Origin: Chelativorans xinjiangensis | GTDB taxonomy: Bacteria; Pseudomonadota; Alphaproteobacteria; Rhizobiales; Rhizobiaceae | DNA: 64,000 bases | Assembly: GCF_009812055.1 (NCBI RefSeq) | Contig: NZ_WQNH01000001.1 | Coordinates: 248,001 to 312,000, forward strand | Reading direction: 5' to 3' | In this document: positions 34,597 to 42,917 of the stretch, piece by piece | How the letters are laid out: each line of letters begins with the position of its first letter | How positions within the stretch are numbered: position 1 is the first letter of the stretch | Made by a program: the position numbers and the translations under genes | Notes under the pieces: model-generated | Told to the model about the DNA's origin: nothing | Database searches by the model: none | What the model saw: the letters and a program-made list of their open reading frames with translations, nothing else

Positions 34597-35490
34597 ATGG
34601 ACGTCATCTCCAACATACGAGCGTTTCTGACTGTCGCGCGGGTCGGCAGCTTCTCGGCCGCCGCTCGTAAGTCCAACACGGTACCATCGGTCATCTCGAA
34701 GCGGATCTCGCAGCTTGAGCACCAGTTGAAGACACAGCTCTTCATGCGCTCTACCCGCGGCCTGAACCTGACAGAGGCCGGACGCGGCTATCAGCAGCGC
34801 TTTATCGCCCTCCTGGCCGATCTGGAGGCCGCTATCGACGGTGTCGAGGGCGCCCGGGTGCAGGAGCACATCCGCATCAAATGCCCGTCCACGCTCACCG
34901 CGCTGCATCTGAGCGACGCGCTGATCCGGTTCCGCATCGACAATCCGGGTGTGCGCGTCGATCTCGTCATGATCGACCGCACCGTGAACCCGCTGGAAGA
35001 AGGATACGATCTGGCGCTCGGCGCGTTGCCTGCGACCTATCCGCATGTGATCGACGTCCCCCTCTGCCCGCTGCCCAGAACGATCGTGGCTTCATCCGCC
35101 TATCTTTCACGACGCGGGCACCCGCAGCATCCGCGCGATCTGGCCCACCACGACTGCATCACATTTCCGGCGAGCGGAACGCGGTGGGTCTTCAAAGGTC
35201 CCTCTGGCGAGGTGGGCGTTGAAGTCAACAGCGTCTTCAGCGCAACCGACGGCCGTGTCCTGCGCGATGCCGCGGTGCATGGCGTCGGCGTTGCAATCGT
35301 CTCCGACTACATGGCACGGCCCTCGCTGGCGGCCGGCGACCTGACGGAAATATTTCCCGAATTTCGTGTACCCGATCTCTACATGAAGATCCTGGTTCCC
35401 GAAAGCCGCCAGGCGAACCCGACCGTCCGAGCGATCATCGATACTCTTGTCGCGGCGTCGCAGCCCCTTCCGCCGTGGGAGAGCCGCTAG
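34597..35490 (+). CDS. LysR family transcriptional regulator (paralogue of the 35567-36472 gene)
   Basis: A 297-residue LysR regulator. The HTH is GSFSAAARKSNTVPSVISKR. The effector domain contains MIDRTVNPLEEGYDLALGAL, nearly identical to MMDRSVNPLEENFDVALGAL in the convergent neighbour, so the two arose by duplication. It is placed at the end of the first TRAP operon on the same strand, 48 bp after the flavoprotein, which is unusual for LysR genes, normally divergent. The stop TAG lies in CTAGAG, the edge of a degraded repeat. Confidence 0.93.
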   Translation: MDVISNIRAFLTVARVGSFSAAARKSNTVPSVISKRISQLEHQLKTQLFMRSTRGLNLTEAGRGYQQRFIALLADLEAAIDGVEGARVQEHIRIKCPSTLTALHLSDALIRFRIDNPGVRVDLVMIDRTVNPLEEGYDLALGALPATYPHVIDVPLCPLPRTIVASSAYLSRRGHPQHPRDLAHHDCITFPASGTRWVFKGPSGEVGVEVNSVFSATDGRVLRDAAVHGVGVAIVSDYMARPSLAAGDLTEIFPEFRVPDLYMKILVPESRQANPTVRAIIDTLVAASQPLPPWESR

Positions 35491-35530
35491 AGTAACCCCC
35501 AGGAACGTGCAGACAGGTTTTCGTCCGGAC
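35487..35530. repeat. Degraded copy of CTAGAG..GTGG..GGTTTTC repeat
   Basis: CTAGAGTAA, CCAGGAACGTG, GACAGGTTTTC and GTCCGGA line up in order with the element at 17627-17732, with scattered differences. As in the other copies, the CTAG forms the stop codon of the adjoining gene, here LysR. The second half of the element is missing. Confidence 0.6.
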
Positions 35531-35566
35531 CAAGCAAAGGGGGAAGGCTCCGGCCCGCGGCAAGCT

Positions 35567-36472
35567 TTATCGCGGATCGCTGCCACAGGGAGGCAGGGAA
35601 ACGAACTCCTCCTTGAGATGCTGCACCAGGGCAGCGACCTCCGGACGCTCCAGGCGGTTTCTCGGCACCAGCGCCTTGAACCACAGCGGCGTCATTGGAT
35701 AATCCTCCAGGATCGAGCATAGGCGCCCGTCGCGAATTTCAGCATCCGCCAGAAAGCGCGGCAGGACCGTTATGCCGAGCCCTTCCAACGCCGCGGCAAG
35801 CAGAACACGGCTGTCGTTGACAAGGAAGACCGAGCGGGTATCCACCACCTGCGTTCCTCCCTCGCTGTTGAAAGTCCAGGAAATGCCGATAGGAAGGAAG
35901 GCGAGGCAATTGTATCCGATGATCTCGGCCGGGCGGCGAGGCGCACCGTAGCGTGTTATGAAATCCGGCGATGCCACGACCACGCGGTGATACTGGCAGA
36001 GAGGAACGTCCTCCACGCTGTTGTAGGAGGAAGGCAGCGCGCCAAGTGCCACGTCGAAATTCTCTTCCAGAGGATTGACCGAGCGATCCATCATCAAGAG
36101 TTCGGTCGTGACACCTGGATTGGCCTTCTGGAACCGCGCAAGCGACTGTCCGACAAACATGGTGCCGACCGTCGTGGGTGACTTCACCCGTAGTCTGCCG
36201 CGGATGGATTTGTCCCGAATTGCGCCGTTGAGAACGGTTTCGTGCAACTCGGCGAGGACCACCTGCAACCGCGGACGCAGGCGCTCGCCGTCGAGCGTCA
36301 AGGCAAGCTTCCGCGTGGAGCGCGTGAACAGCTTCGTCCCGACGACATCTTCCAGCCGCGAAACGCGTTTGGTGACGACCGATGTGGCCGTCCCCATCTC
36401 GCGCGCGGCAGCAGAAAAGCTGCCGAGGCGCGCCGTAGCCAGAAACGCCTCCAGATCGACCAGCTGAAACAT
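35567..36472 (-). CDS. LysR family transcriptional regulator (paralogue of the 34597-35490 gene)
   Basis: A 301-residue LysR regulator with HTH GSFSAAAREMGTATSVVTKR and a periplasmic-binding-like effector domain. It faces the paralogous LysR gene tail to tail, 76 bp apart, and lies 58 bp downstream of the second TRAP operon on the same strand. Each LysR therefore ends its own TRAP operon. It probably controls the TRAP/dehydratase operon (inference from position). Confidence 0.93.
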   Translation of the reverse strand: MFQLVDLEAFLATARLGSFSAAAREMGTATSVVTKRVSRLEDVVGTKLFTRSTRKLALTLDGERLRPRLQVVLAELHETVLNGAIRDKSIRGRLRVKSPTTVGTMFVGQSLARFQKANPGVTTELLMMDRSVNPLEENFDVALGALPSSYNSVEDVPLCQYHRVVVASPDFITRYGAPRRPAEIIGYNCLAFLPIGISWTFNSEGGTQVVDTRSVFLVNDSRVLLAAALEGLGITVLPRFLADAEIRDGRLCSILEDYPMTPLWFKALVPRNRLERPEVAALVQHLKEEFVSLPPCGSDPR

Positions 36473-36530
36473 TCACGTCCACCCGCTCAGGAATTGAGGG
36501 ATGAAGAATGAATGCTTTTCCGCATGACGG

Positions 36531-37853
36531 TCAATTGCGCATCATGTTGGGAAGGAACAGCGACAGTTGCGGAAAGCTCAGCAACAGAACCATGATGATC
36601 GCCTCGCACGCAAGGAACCAGCCGATACCACGGAAGATCGTCTCGAGCGAGATCCGGTCGCCGACAACGTTCTTCACCACATAGGCGTTGAACCCGACGG
36701 GCGGCGTAATGAGGCCGATCTCGATATATTTCACGACGATCACGCCGAGCCAGATGGGGTCGAGTCCAAGCGCGGCGAACATCGGCTGCACGATCGGCAA
36801 TGTGAGCAGGAGCACGCCGAGCGGATCGAGAAACATGCCGAGAATGATGTAGATGATCGACACCGCGACCAGCATCAGAACCGGGTCCAGCGCCCAGTCG
36901 CCCATCAACGCCGCCATCATGCCGGGCACGCCGGCAAGCGCGAGGAAGCGCGTATACATTACCGCGCCGAAAGCGACGAACAGCAGTTGCGAAGTGGTCT
37001 TAATCGTGTCGAAGACCGCCGAAAACAGCATGTCCATCGTCAGCCGGCGCTGCGCGAAACCGACCGCGCAGGCCAGGAACGCGCCTGCGGCGCCGGCTTC
37101 CGTGGGGGTCACGACGCCGGCATAAAGGCCGCCGATGATTCCGACGATGAGGATCAGAAGCGGCCAGATCGGCAGGAGCGAGGCCCAGCGCGCGCGCCAC
37201 AAGGCGCGTCCCTTCATCGTATGGTCGAGCCGGGGCGCCACCTCGGGTTGGAAATAGCATCGGCCGATAATCATGGCGGCATAAATAAAGGCCGTCAGCA
37301 GCCCGGGGATGACGCCGGCGATGAGGAGCCGCGTGATCGAGACTTCGGCGAAAACGCCATAGATGACGAAGAGGATCGACGGCGGGATCAGGGCGCCGAG
37401 CGTGCCCGAGGACGCAACTACCCCGGCCGCCAGGCTTGGCGCATAGCCCGCCTTCAGCATCTCGGGAATGGCGAGCCGGCCCATGGTCGCCGACGTGGCG
37501 ACCGAGGAGCCGGAAGCGGCGGCGAAACCCGCGGAGGCGAAATTGGTCGCCACGGCGAGACCGCCCGGCAAGGCACTGAACCACAGGCGCGCGGCGTTGA
37601 ATACCGCCGTCGAAATGCCGGATGCATGGGCCACCGCTCCCATCAGGATGAACATGGGCACCGCCGAAAGCTCCCACTTGGCGGCCACTTCGAAGGGGGT
37701 GTTCTGCATCACCGCGAAGGCGACGCGTTCGTTGCGCAGAAGCATAAGGCCAAGAAAGGCGACGACGCCGAGCGCCACGCCGATGGGGATGCGGATTGCG
37801 ATCAGCAGGAGGACGAGGCCAAGACTGCCGAAGCCCAGAAGCTCGTTGCTCAT
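36531..37853 (-). CDS. TRAP transporter large permease, DctM-like (system 2)
   Basis: A 440-residue membrane protein homologous to the DctM of system 1: RIPIGVALGVVAF, ASAGFAAASGSSVATSATMG and IPPSILFVIYG. The start at 37853 overlaps the DctQ stop (ATGA); a longer frame upstream is out of place. It is the last transport gene of the second operon before the LysR gene. Confidence 0.95.
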   Translation of the reverse strand: MSNELLGFGSLGLVLLLIAIRIPIGVALGVVAFLGLMLLRNERVAFAVMQNTPFEVAAKWELSAVPMFILMGAVAHASGISTAVFNAARLWFSALPGGLAVATNFASAGFAAASGSSVATSATMGRLAIPEMLKAGYAPSLAAGVVASSGTLGALIPPSILFVIYGVFAEVSITRLLIAGVIPGLLTAFIYAAMIIGRCYFQPEVAPRLDHTMKGRALWRARWASLLPIWPLLILIVGIIGGLYAGVVTPTEAGAAGAFLACAVGFAQRRLTMDMLFSAVFDTIKTTSQLLFVAFGAVMYTRFLALAGVPGMMAALMGDWALDPVLMLVAVSIIYIILGMFLDPLGVLLLTLPIVQPMFAALGLDPIWLGVIVVKYIEIGLITPPVGFNAYVVKNVVGDRISLETIFRGIGWFLACEAIIMVLLLSFPQLSLFLPNMMRN

Positions 37854-38416
37854 AGCTCGGAGCCCCCTTCCCGCGTATTCCCGCTGCCAAAGCCGCCGGT
37901 ACCGCCCCGCGGATCCAGGCGCCCGGTGAAGCCGGCGCGAAGATCGCTGACCACATAGATGGCGAGATAGATCGCCATGAGTGCGAAACCCGCCACGACC
38001 GTCCAGCGGGAGGGCCATATCTCGATGACGCCTGTGCCGGCTTCCTGGGCCTCGCGTATGCGCGTCTTGCTTACGGCGATCTCAAAGGCCTTCCAGGCGA
38101 AAGTGGCGGTATAGGTAAGGGTGACGATACCCACGAGCCCATCGAGCAGCGTCCTTGAGCGCAGCTTCATCCAGCCCGTAAACAGATCCACGATGATGTG
38201 GCCCCGTTCGCACGTCACCAATGCTAGCGGCAGAAAGACGATGGCCGCCATGTAATAGGCCGAAACGATCTCGATCGTCCCGACGATCGGACGGCTGAAG
38301 AAAGTGCGGCCGATCGCGTCCGCCGTCACGTGGAGCATCATCAGGATGGTTGCCGCGACGGCGACCCAGGCAAAGAACCGGGTCAGCCCGGAAAGAAGGC
38401 GCTCGAGCAGAGCCAT
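37850..38416 (-). CDS. TRAP transporter small permease, DctQ-like (system 2)
   Basis: A 188-residue membrane protein with four predicted helices (VAVAATILMMLHVTADAIGR in the first). It is separated from the DctP gene by 82 bp that hold a strong hairpin and is coupled to DctM by ATGA. Gene order P-Q-M is the same as in system 1. It has a longer, glycine-rich C-terminus than its counterpart. Confidence 0.9.
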   Translation of the reverse strand: MALLERLLSGLTRFFAWVAVAATILMMLHVTADAIGRTFFSRPIVGTIEIVSAYYMAAIVFLPLALVTCERGHIIVDLFTGWMKLRSRTLLDGLVGIVTLTYTATFAWKAFEIAVSKTRIREAQEAGTGVIEIWPSRWTVVAGFALMAIYLAIYVVSDLRAGFTGRLDPRGGTGGFGSGNTREGGSEL

Positions 38417-38466
38417 GGAACGATCCTTGTTTCACGACCGGAAAAGGCTGCCGGATGACGGGAAAT

Positions 38467-38489
38467 GGTGCACCCCGTAGGGGTGCACC
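38467..38489 (-). promoter_or_regulatory. Perfect intercistronic hairpin between DctP and DctQ genes
   Basis: On the minus strand GGTGCACCCC-TAC-GGGGTGCACC forms a perfect 10-bp stem with a 3-base loop. It lies 9 bp after the DctP stop and 50 bp before the DctQ start. It has no U-run, so it is more likely an mRNA-stabilising or attenuating structure that raises the binding-protein to permease ratio than a full terminator. Confidence 0.7.
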
Positions 38490-38498
38490 AAGCGGGCA

Positions 38499-39641
38499 TC
38501 AAAGCGTTTCCGGGTCGACCTTGGAGTAGACCTCGCGCCACAGCGCCTTGCGGAAGGCTTCGCGGTCGTCGCCGACCTCGTTCTCAATGATGCCTTTCCA
38601 TTTCTCGAAGGCCGCGAGATAGAAGTCGAGGATCGCTTCCGGATTCTTCACACCGGAATCGCGAGCGGCCTCGACATTCTCCTCGTACTGGATCGCGTCC
38701 CGCTTTTCCATCACCTCGGCAAAGGGCTCGCCTCCCTCGATGAAGGTGATACCGCGCGAACGCGCCTCCTCGACCGTCTTCTCGTCCACGGCGATTTGCG
38801 AATCGAACGTGGTCATCGTCACCAGATCGGGCGCATGGTCGATATGCGCCTTGCGCGCCTCGGGCGACATGGCTTCCCAAACGTCGCGGTTCACGTACAT
38901 CATCACCGGCGGGCCGCCCATTCCCATCGGCGCGCTGATCACCGTTTCAACGACATCCATGTAGCCGTAGCTTGTAAGCCAGGCGACAGCGCCCAGCACA
39001 CAGTCGAGCGCGCCGCGCTCGAGCGCCGAGGTCGCCTCGCTCGGCGGCATGGAAACCGGCGTGCCGCCCAGGATATTGGTGATGCTCACCCCGCCGCCGG
39101 AACTGCGAATGGCAAGGCCCTGCAAATCCTCGATGGACTGGAGGTTGCCGCGGCACATGAAGAGGTAGGGCGAAGTCCCATAGCCGGCGAAGCTGACAGC
39201 GTTGTTGGCGCTGAACTCCTCGTGGCATTCGTCGCAGCCCAGCATCAAAACCTCATTCATCGCGCCAACGGAGGCAAGATAGTCGTCGCCGATGAGGGAC
39301 TGGCTGAAGATCAGGTTGGTGGCTGGCAGCATCCGCGGCTGATAGGGCGCCATGACGAGACCGGCGTCCATGAGATTGCTGCCCACGGCCTCGGGCGTGC
39401 CCGGCCCCGTGGCAAGCTGCGCGCCGCCGACCATCTTCCAGTCAACTTCGCCGTTCGTGGCCTCGCGCACCATGTCAAAGTAGGGCACCAAAGCCTTGGT
39501 GTTGGTATAGTTGCTGGCGCCCAACCACGAACCGTAAACAAGTTCCTGCGCGGCGAGCGAGGTCGCGCTGGAAAACTGCAGCGCGAGGGCCACACCCGTC
39601 GCCGCAACAAGATATCTTATCTCCCTAATTGGATGTCTCAT
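38499..39641 (-). CDS. TRAP transporter substrate-binding protein, DctP-like (system 2)
   Basis: A 380-residue periplasmic binding protein with Sec signal (LVAATGVALALQFSSATSLA) and mature start QELVYGSWLGASNYTN. It is homologous to DctP of system 1. Cysteines at 136, 139 (CDEC), 163 and 214 keep exactly the 3-24-51 spacing seen in the other. The start at 39641 follows AAGGAGGAGGAAGAC. It lies 46 bp after the small aconitase-X subunit gene, so uptake and dehydration are co-expressed. Confidence 0.93.
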   Translation of the reverse strand: MRHPIREIRYLVAATGVALALQFSSATSLAAQELVYGSWLGASNYTNTKALVPYFDMVREATNGEVDWKMVGGAQLATGPGTPEAVGSNLMDAGLVMAPYQPRMLPATNLIFSQSLIGDDYLASVGAMNEVLMLGCDECHEEFSANNAVSFAGYGTSPYLFMCRGNLQSIEDLQGLAIRSSGGGVSITNILGGTPVSMPPSEATSALERGALDCVLGAVAWLTSYGYMDVVETVISAPMGMGGPPVMMYVNRDVWEAMSPEARKAHIDHAPDLVTMTTFDSQIAVDEKTVEEARSRGITFIEGGEPFAEVMEKRDAIQYEENVEAARDSGVKNPEAILDFYLAAFEKWKGIIENEVGDDREAFRKALWREVYSKVDPETL

Positions 39642-39687
39642 GTCTTCCTCCTCCTTGCTGAACCTTCGTCCTCCCGGACGCTCGAAA

Positions 39688-40119
39688 TCACGACTGCACG
39701 CGTGTGACTTCCACCCTCCCCGCGTCGGCATCCACGCGAACCAGGTCTCCATCGCGGATCACCTCGAAGGGATCGCGGTCGAAATCCGTCATCGCCGGCA
39801 CACGGGTCACCACCGCGCCGAGCGCAATCTTGGTCGTCATGATGGTGAACAGCATGGCCGCCGGCGCTGTCCCGAGCCGTCTGGTCATGTGGAAGTAATG
39901 GGACCAGCCGGACGACCCCTTGGCGCCGGGAAACACCAGCACACGCCCGGCGAAGGATTCGCCGCGCCTTTCATGCCGCATCTCGGTGATGGTGCCGGTC
40001 GCAGCATTGATGCCGCCCCAGCCGGAGATCGTCTGGGTGGTCACGAACGCTCTCCCCTCGGCCACGCCGCCCACGACGCAGCGCCCCCGGATTATGACTG
40101 TTTCGGTCTCCACCGCCAT
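39688..40119 (-). CDS. Aconitase X swivel-domain protein (DUF126 family)
   Basis: A 143-residue protein equal to the small swivelling domain of aconitase X. Family features are TETVIIRGRCVVGGVAEGRA at the start, then SGWGGINAATGTI and FPGAKGSSGWSHYF, which line the active site. In bacteria and archaea this subunit pairs with the large catalytic subunit, encoded just before it. The start at 40119 lies 2 bp after the large-subunit stop. Known aconitase X enzymes are cis-3-hydroxy-L-proline dehydratase and mevalonate-5-phosphate dehydratase. Which reaction applies here is not certain. Confidence 0.88.
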   Translation of the reverse strand: MAVETETVIIRGRCVVGGVAEGRAFVTTQTISGWGGINAATGTITEMRHERRGESFAGRVLVFPGAKGSSGWSHYFHMTRRLGTAPAAMLFTIMTTKIALGAVVTRVPAMTDFDRDPFEVIRDGDLVRVDADAGRVEVTRVQS

Positions 40120-40121
40120 GA

Positions 40122-41402
40122 TCACAGATCCCCATTCCACCGTCCGGTCATGGCGGCATCGATGCAGTGATCGAGCGAGCCGAACCAGGTCTGCTTGCCC
40201 GTGATGGCCGGCAGGTAGTGCGCCTGCTTGCAGCTATCGGTGGCGATGACATTGGTGCCGGGCGGGGTGGCGCGGTTAATCGCCGGGCAACTGTCGGACA
40301 TGACGTGGCCGCCGGCACGCTCGATGACGGCCGTATAGCCGCAGTCGTCGCACAGCGTGCGAATCTGGCGCGGCGTGTGAACCCAGAGAGCGACATCGGG
40401 GCTGATCTTGCGCCCGTCGAGCAACGTCGCGATCTGCCACATCTGCTCGATGGAATTGTGCGGGCAGCCCAGCATGACGAAATCGACACTGCGATTGCTT
40501 GCCTGGGCGTTGATATGCTCGAACGCCCGCCGCCGCGCTGCGGCATCGTAGACGCGTTCTTCACGTGGCGCGCGACCGCCGAGCGCCTCTTCCTCGCTCG
40601 AGGCTTCCGCCGTCACGCCGGGTATGTGGTACATCTCCACCCCGCCCGAACTCGCCGCCGCGGCGCCGAAATGCTTTAGGTGCATTGGTCGCGGCTGCGG
40701 GATCGCGCCGGAGAGAAGGGGAATGTCGTCCATCACCATCTCGCCGACGGCATAGCCCAGGAGGCCCCAGTCCATCATGGTCTCGGGCGTCGCCTCGACC
40801 CGGACCCGATGCGTCGCCAGCCGATTTTCTGTGATGTGGAGGCCAAAGTCCGGGATGAGGCCGGTGATCGAGGCCGCACCCGTCGATTCGCGCCCTTCAA
40901 CATTCGTCCGCGCGCCGAGAACGGCGTTGGCATAGACCACCGCTGAACTCTCCATCCATGCGAGATGCTCTCCCTTCACCGGAACATTGCCCACCTGATA
41001 GGGCGTGCAGGTGGACGCCCACTGCACGCCGCGGCGGCCGAAGAATTCTTCCGATTTGCGCTGCAGCTCGGCCTTTTCCCGGCTGAAGCCCTGGAGCGCG
41101 TGGTTCCGTGTGTCGATGCCGTGGATCAACTGGCAGGTGGACACCACCGCCTGCGGCGTCTCGACCGTGTCGTCGGAGTCAAGATTGAAGCGGGAAAAGA
41201 TCGTATCGAAATCGTCCGGCGCATCGAGATCCGCCTGCACCCATGGTGTCGTCGAAGACCACGTGCCCGCCACATTCGTGACGGCGATCAGGCGTTCGGC
41301 CCCGAGCGCGCTGCCATAGCGGACGAGAAGGTCCATCGCGCGCTGACGCGCCGGGCCTTCGGCGCCGTCCAGCATCGCCTTCTCACGGTCGTTTAGATGC
41401 AA
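40122..41402 (-). CDS. Aconitase X catalytic subunit (DUF521 family)
   Basis: A 426-residue iron-sulfur dehydratase. Conserved segments are TCTPYQVGNVPVKGEH (C132) and WMESSAVVYANAVLGARTN, followed by later cysteines in MLGCPHNS, SDSCPAI and ATDSCKQAHYLPA that can hold the cluster. It starts with TTG and has GGAGGG about ten bases upstream. With the DUF126 subunit it should form a heterodimer that removes water from a hydroxy acid. The neighbouring TRAP, IlvD/Edd and flavoprotein genes point to catabolism rather than mevalonate metabolism (inference). Confidence 0.9.
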   Translation of the reverse strand: MHLNDREKAMLDGAEGPARQRAMDLLVRYGSALGAERLIAVTNVAGTWSSTTPWVQADLDAPDDFDTIFSRFNLDSDDTVETPQAVVSTCQLIHGIDTRNHALQGFSREKAELQRKSEEFFGRRGVQWASTCTPYQVGNVPVKGEHLAWMESSAVVYANAVLGARTNVEGRESTGAASITGLIPDFGLHITENRLATHRVRVEATPETMMDWGLLGYAVGEMVMDDIPLLSGAIPQPRPMHLKHFGAAAASSGGVEMYHIPGVTAEASSEEEALGGRAPREERVYDAAARRRAFEHINAQASNRSVDFVMLGCPHNSIEQMWQIATLLDGRKISPDVALWVHTPRQIRTLCDDCGYTAVIERAGGHVMSDSCPAINRATPPGTNVIATDSCKQAHYLPAITGKQTWFGSLDHCIDAAMTGRWNGDL

Positions 41403-41447
41403 TTCGACTCTACCCTCCGTTGCTAGGTCGGATTAGATCGCATTACC

Positions 41448-41561
41448 CCACCGCGCGTCATCCCGGAAAGCCGCAGGCTTGTCCGGGACCCATTCCGGAA
41501 CGTCGATGTCACGGAGTGGATCCCGGACAAGCCTGCGGCTTTCCGGGATGACGCGCGGTGG
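41448..41561. repeat. Perfect 41-bp inverted repeat between operon genes
   Basis: The arms 41448-41488 and 41521-41561 are exact reverse complements over 41 bases; they begin CCACCGCGCG and end CGCGCGGTGG. The loop is 32 bases. It lies between the flavoprotein gene and the aconitase X large-subunit gene, on the same transcript. The inner blocks match the imperfect palindrome at 1637-1763. In RNA it would be an extremely stable hairpin, without a U-run. Confidence 0.9.
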
Positions 41562-41603
41562 ATAGTCCGGCCGCATCTCATCTGGCTTTGGTCCCTCCTC
41601 CCA

Positions 41604-42917
41604 TCACGGCGCCACGCTGTCGCAGCGTTCGAGATTATCCGCCAGGCGCTCCTGCAACGCGGCGATATCGATGTCGTGCACGCTTCCCGACCCCGCGAGA
41701 TCAAGGGCGTTGGCCGCCGCCCGGGCCATGGCCATGCACGGCCCCATGACCCGCACCGAGGAGAGTGCCGCCGGATCGCCGTCGATACAGCGGCCGACCG
41801 CGACGACATTTTCGGCTTCGGGCGATAGCATCGCCGACAGCGGAACATAGTGGACGTGGTCTTCGCCAAAGACCTCCCACACGAAGTTCTCCGGCGCGTT
41901 GTGCAGTTCGATGGGCCAGGCGGTGCGGGCGATGGCATCGGCATAGCGATGGCCCGATTTGACCTCCTCCGTCGTGATCTGGTGCACGCCCTTGATCCAG
42001 CGGGTCTGGCGAATGCCGGGAAAGCCGTAGCTGCGCACGCGGATATTGCCGAAAACCTCCGGAAACTCGTCGCGCAAGAGCCGGACTCCACGGTCCACCT
42101 GGTCCTTGCCGATGATGCCGGTCCGGGAGGCCTCGACGGGGTCGAGCGGCGTCTCCACATGCGTCATGTTGAGGACAGCCACATCCTTCCCCGGAAAATA
42201 GAAGACCAGGCCGTTGTGGCGGATAAGGCCGTATTCGGCCGCCTTCGCCTCGATGCGCGCCGACAGTTCCTCGCGCGAGGGCGGCTCACTGCTGCCGATG
42301 CCCTCGATCACCGCCTGCTGGCTGCCGTAGATCTTCTCCACCGGCTCACGGCAGGCGAACCCTGCGCGGTACATCAGCGCCGCATCGCCCGAGCAATCGG
42401 CATAGCTTTGCGCGCGGATCGTCACATCGCCATATCGCGTGATGAAGTGGAGACCGGTGATACGTCGGTCGTCCCGATGCACGGTGCGCAGGGTCGCACC
42501 GACGATGGGGGTGATGCCGGCCGCTTCTATCGAGCGCTCCACCCAGCGCGACAGGGCGATCTCGTTATAGTGCACCACCGTCGTCATCGGCCCATGCCGA
42601 TAGTAGACCGCGTCCTCTGCCCCCAGCGCCGCAAGCATGTCGTCCACCACGCCATAGGTGAAGCGGTAGCCGTGGGTGCCGTTGCGGTAGAGCCCGCAAA
42701 ACGTGCCGATGATCGAGTTGACCGCCTGTCCGCCGAGCGCGGGGAACGCGTCGACAATGGCGACCTTCATGCCCAGCCGTGCCGCTTCCAGCGCGGTGGT
42801 GGCGCCGGAGATCCCTGCCCCGACAACGCACAGATCCACCTCCAGTTCACGGCTTTCGTCGATGCCGTTCCACCGGACGATGGTGGTCTCTAGGTTGATG
42901 GGACGCGATGCGGTCAT
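41604..42917 (-). CDS. FAD-dependent oxidoreductase (FAD_oxidored family)
   Basis: A 437-residue flavoprotein with the FAD motif DLCVVGAGISGATTALEAAR at about residues 28-47 and DAFPALGGQAVN after it. The late contact VVAVGRCIDGDPAALSSVRV is also present. It is homologous to the 33079-34548 protein of the other TRAP operon. The start at 42917 overlaps the dehydratase stop (ATGA). It probably oxidises or reduces an intermediate of the same pathway; the substrate is unknown. Confidence 0.9.
   Translation of the reverse strand: MTASRPINLETTIVRWNGIDESRELEVDLCVVGAGISGATTALEAARLGMKVAIVDAFPALGGQAVNSIIGTFCGLYRNGTHGYRFTYGVVDDMLAALGAEDAVYYRHGPMTTVVHYNEIALSRWVERSIEAAGITPIVGATLRTVHRDDRRITGLHFITRYGDVTIRAQSYADCSGDAALMYRAGFACREPVEKIYGSQQAVIEGIGSSEPPSREELSARIEAKAAEYGLIRHNGLVFYFPGKDVAVLNMTHVETPLDPVEASRTGIIGKDQVDRGVRLLRDEFPEVFGNIRVRSYGFPGIRQTRWIKGVHQITTEEVKSGHRYADAIARTAWPIELHNAPENFVWEVFGEDHVHYVPLSAMLSPEAENVVAVGRCIDGDPAALSSVRVMGPCMAMARAAANALDLAGSGSVHDIDIAALQERLADNLERCDSVAP

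Noticed and set aside
41448-41561. Insertion sequence or MITE
   Set aside because: There is no transposase and no clear target-site duplication; the arms meet around a short loop, so it is reported as a palindromic repeat only.
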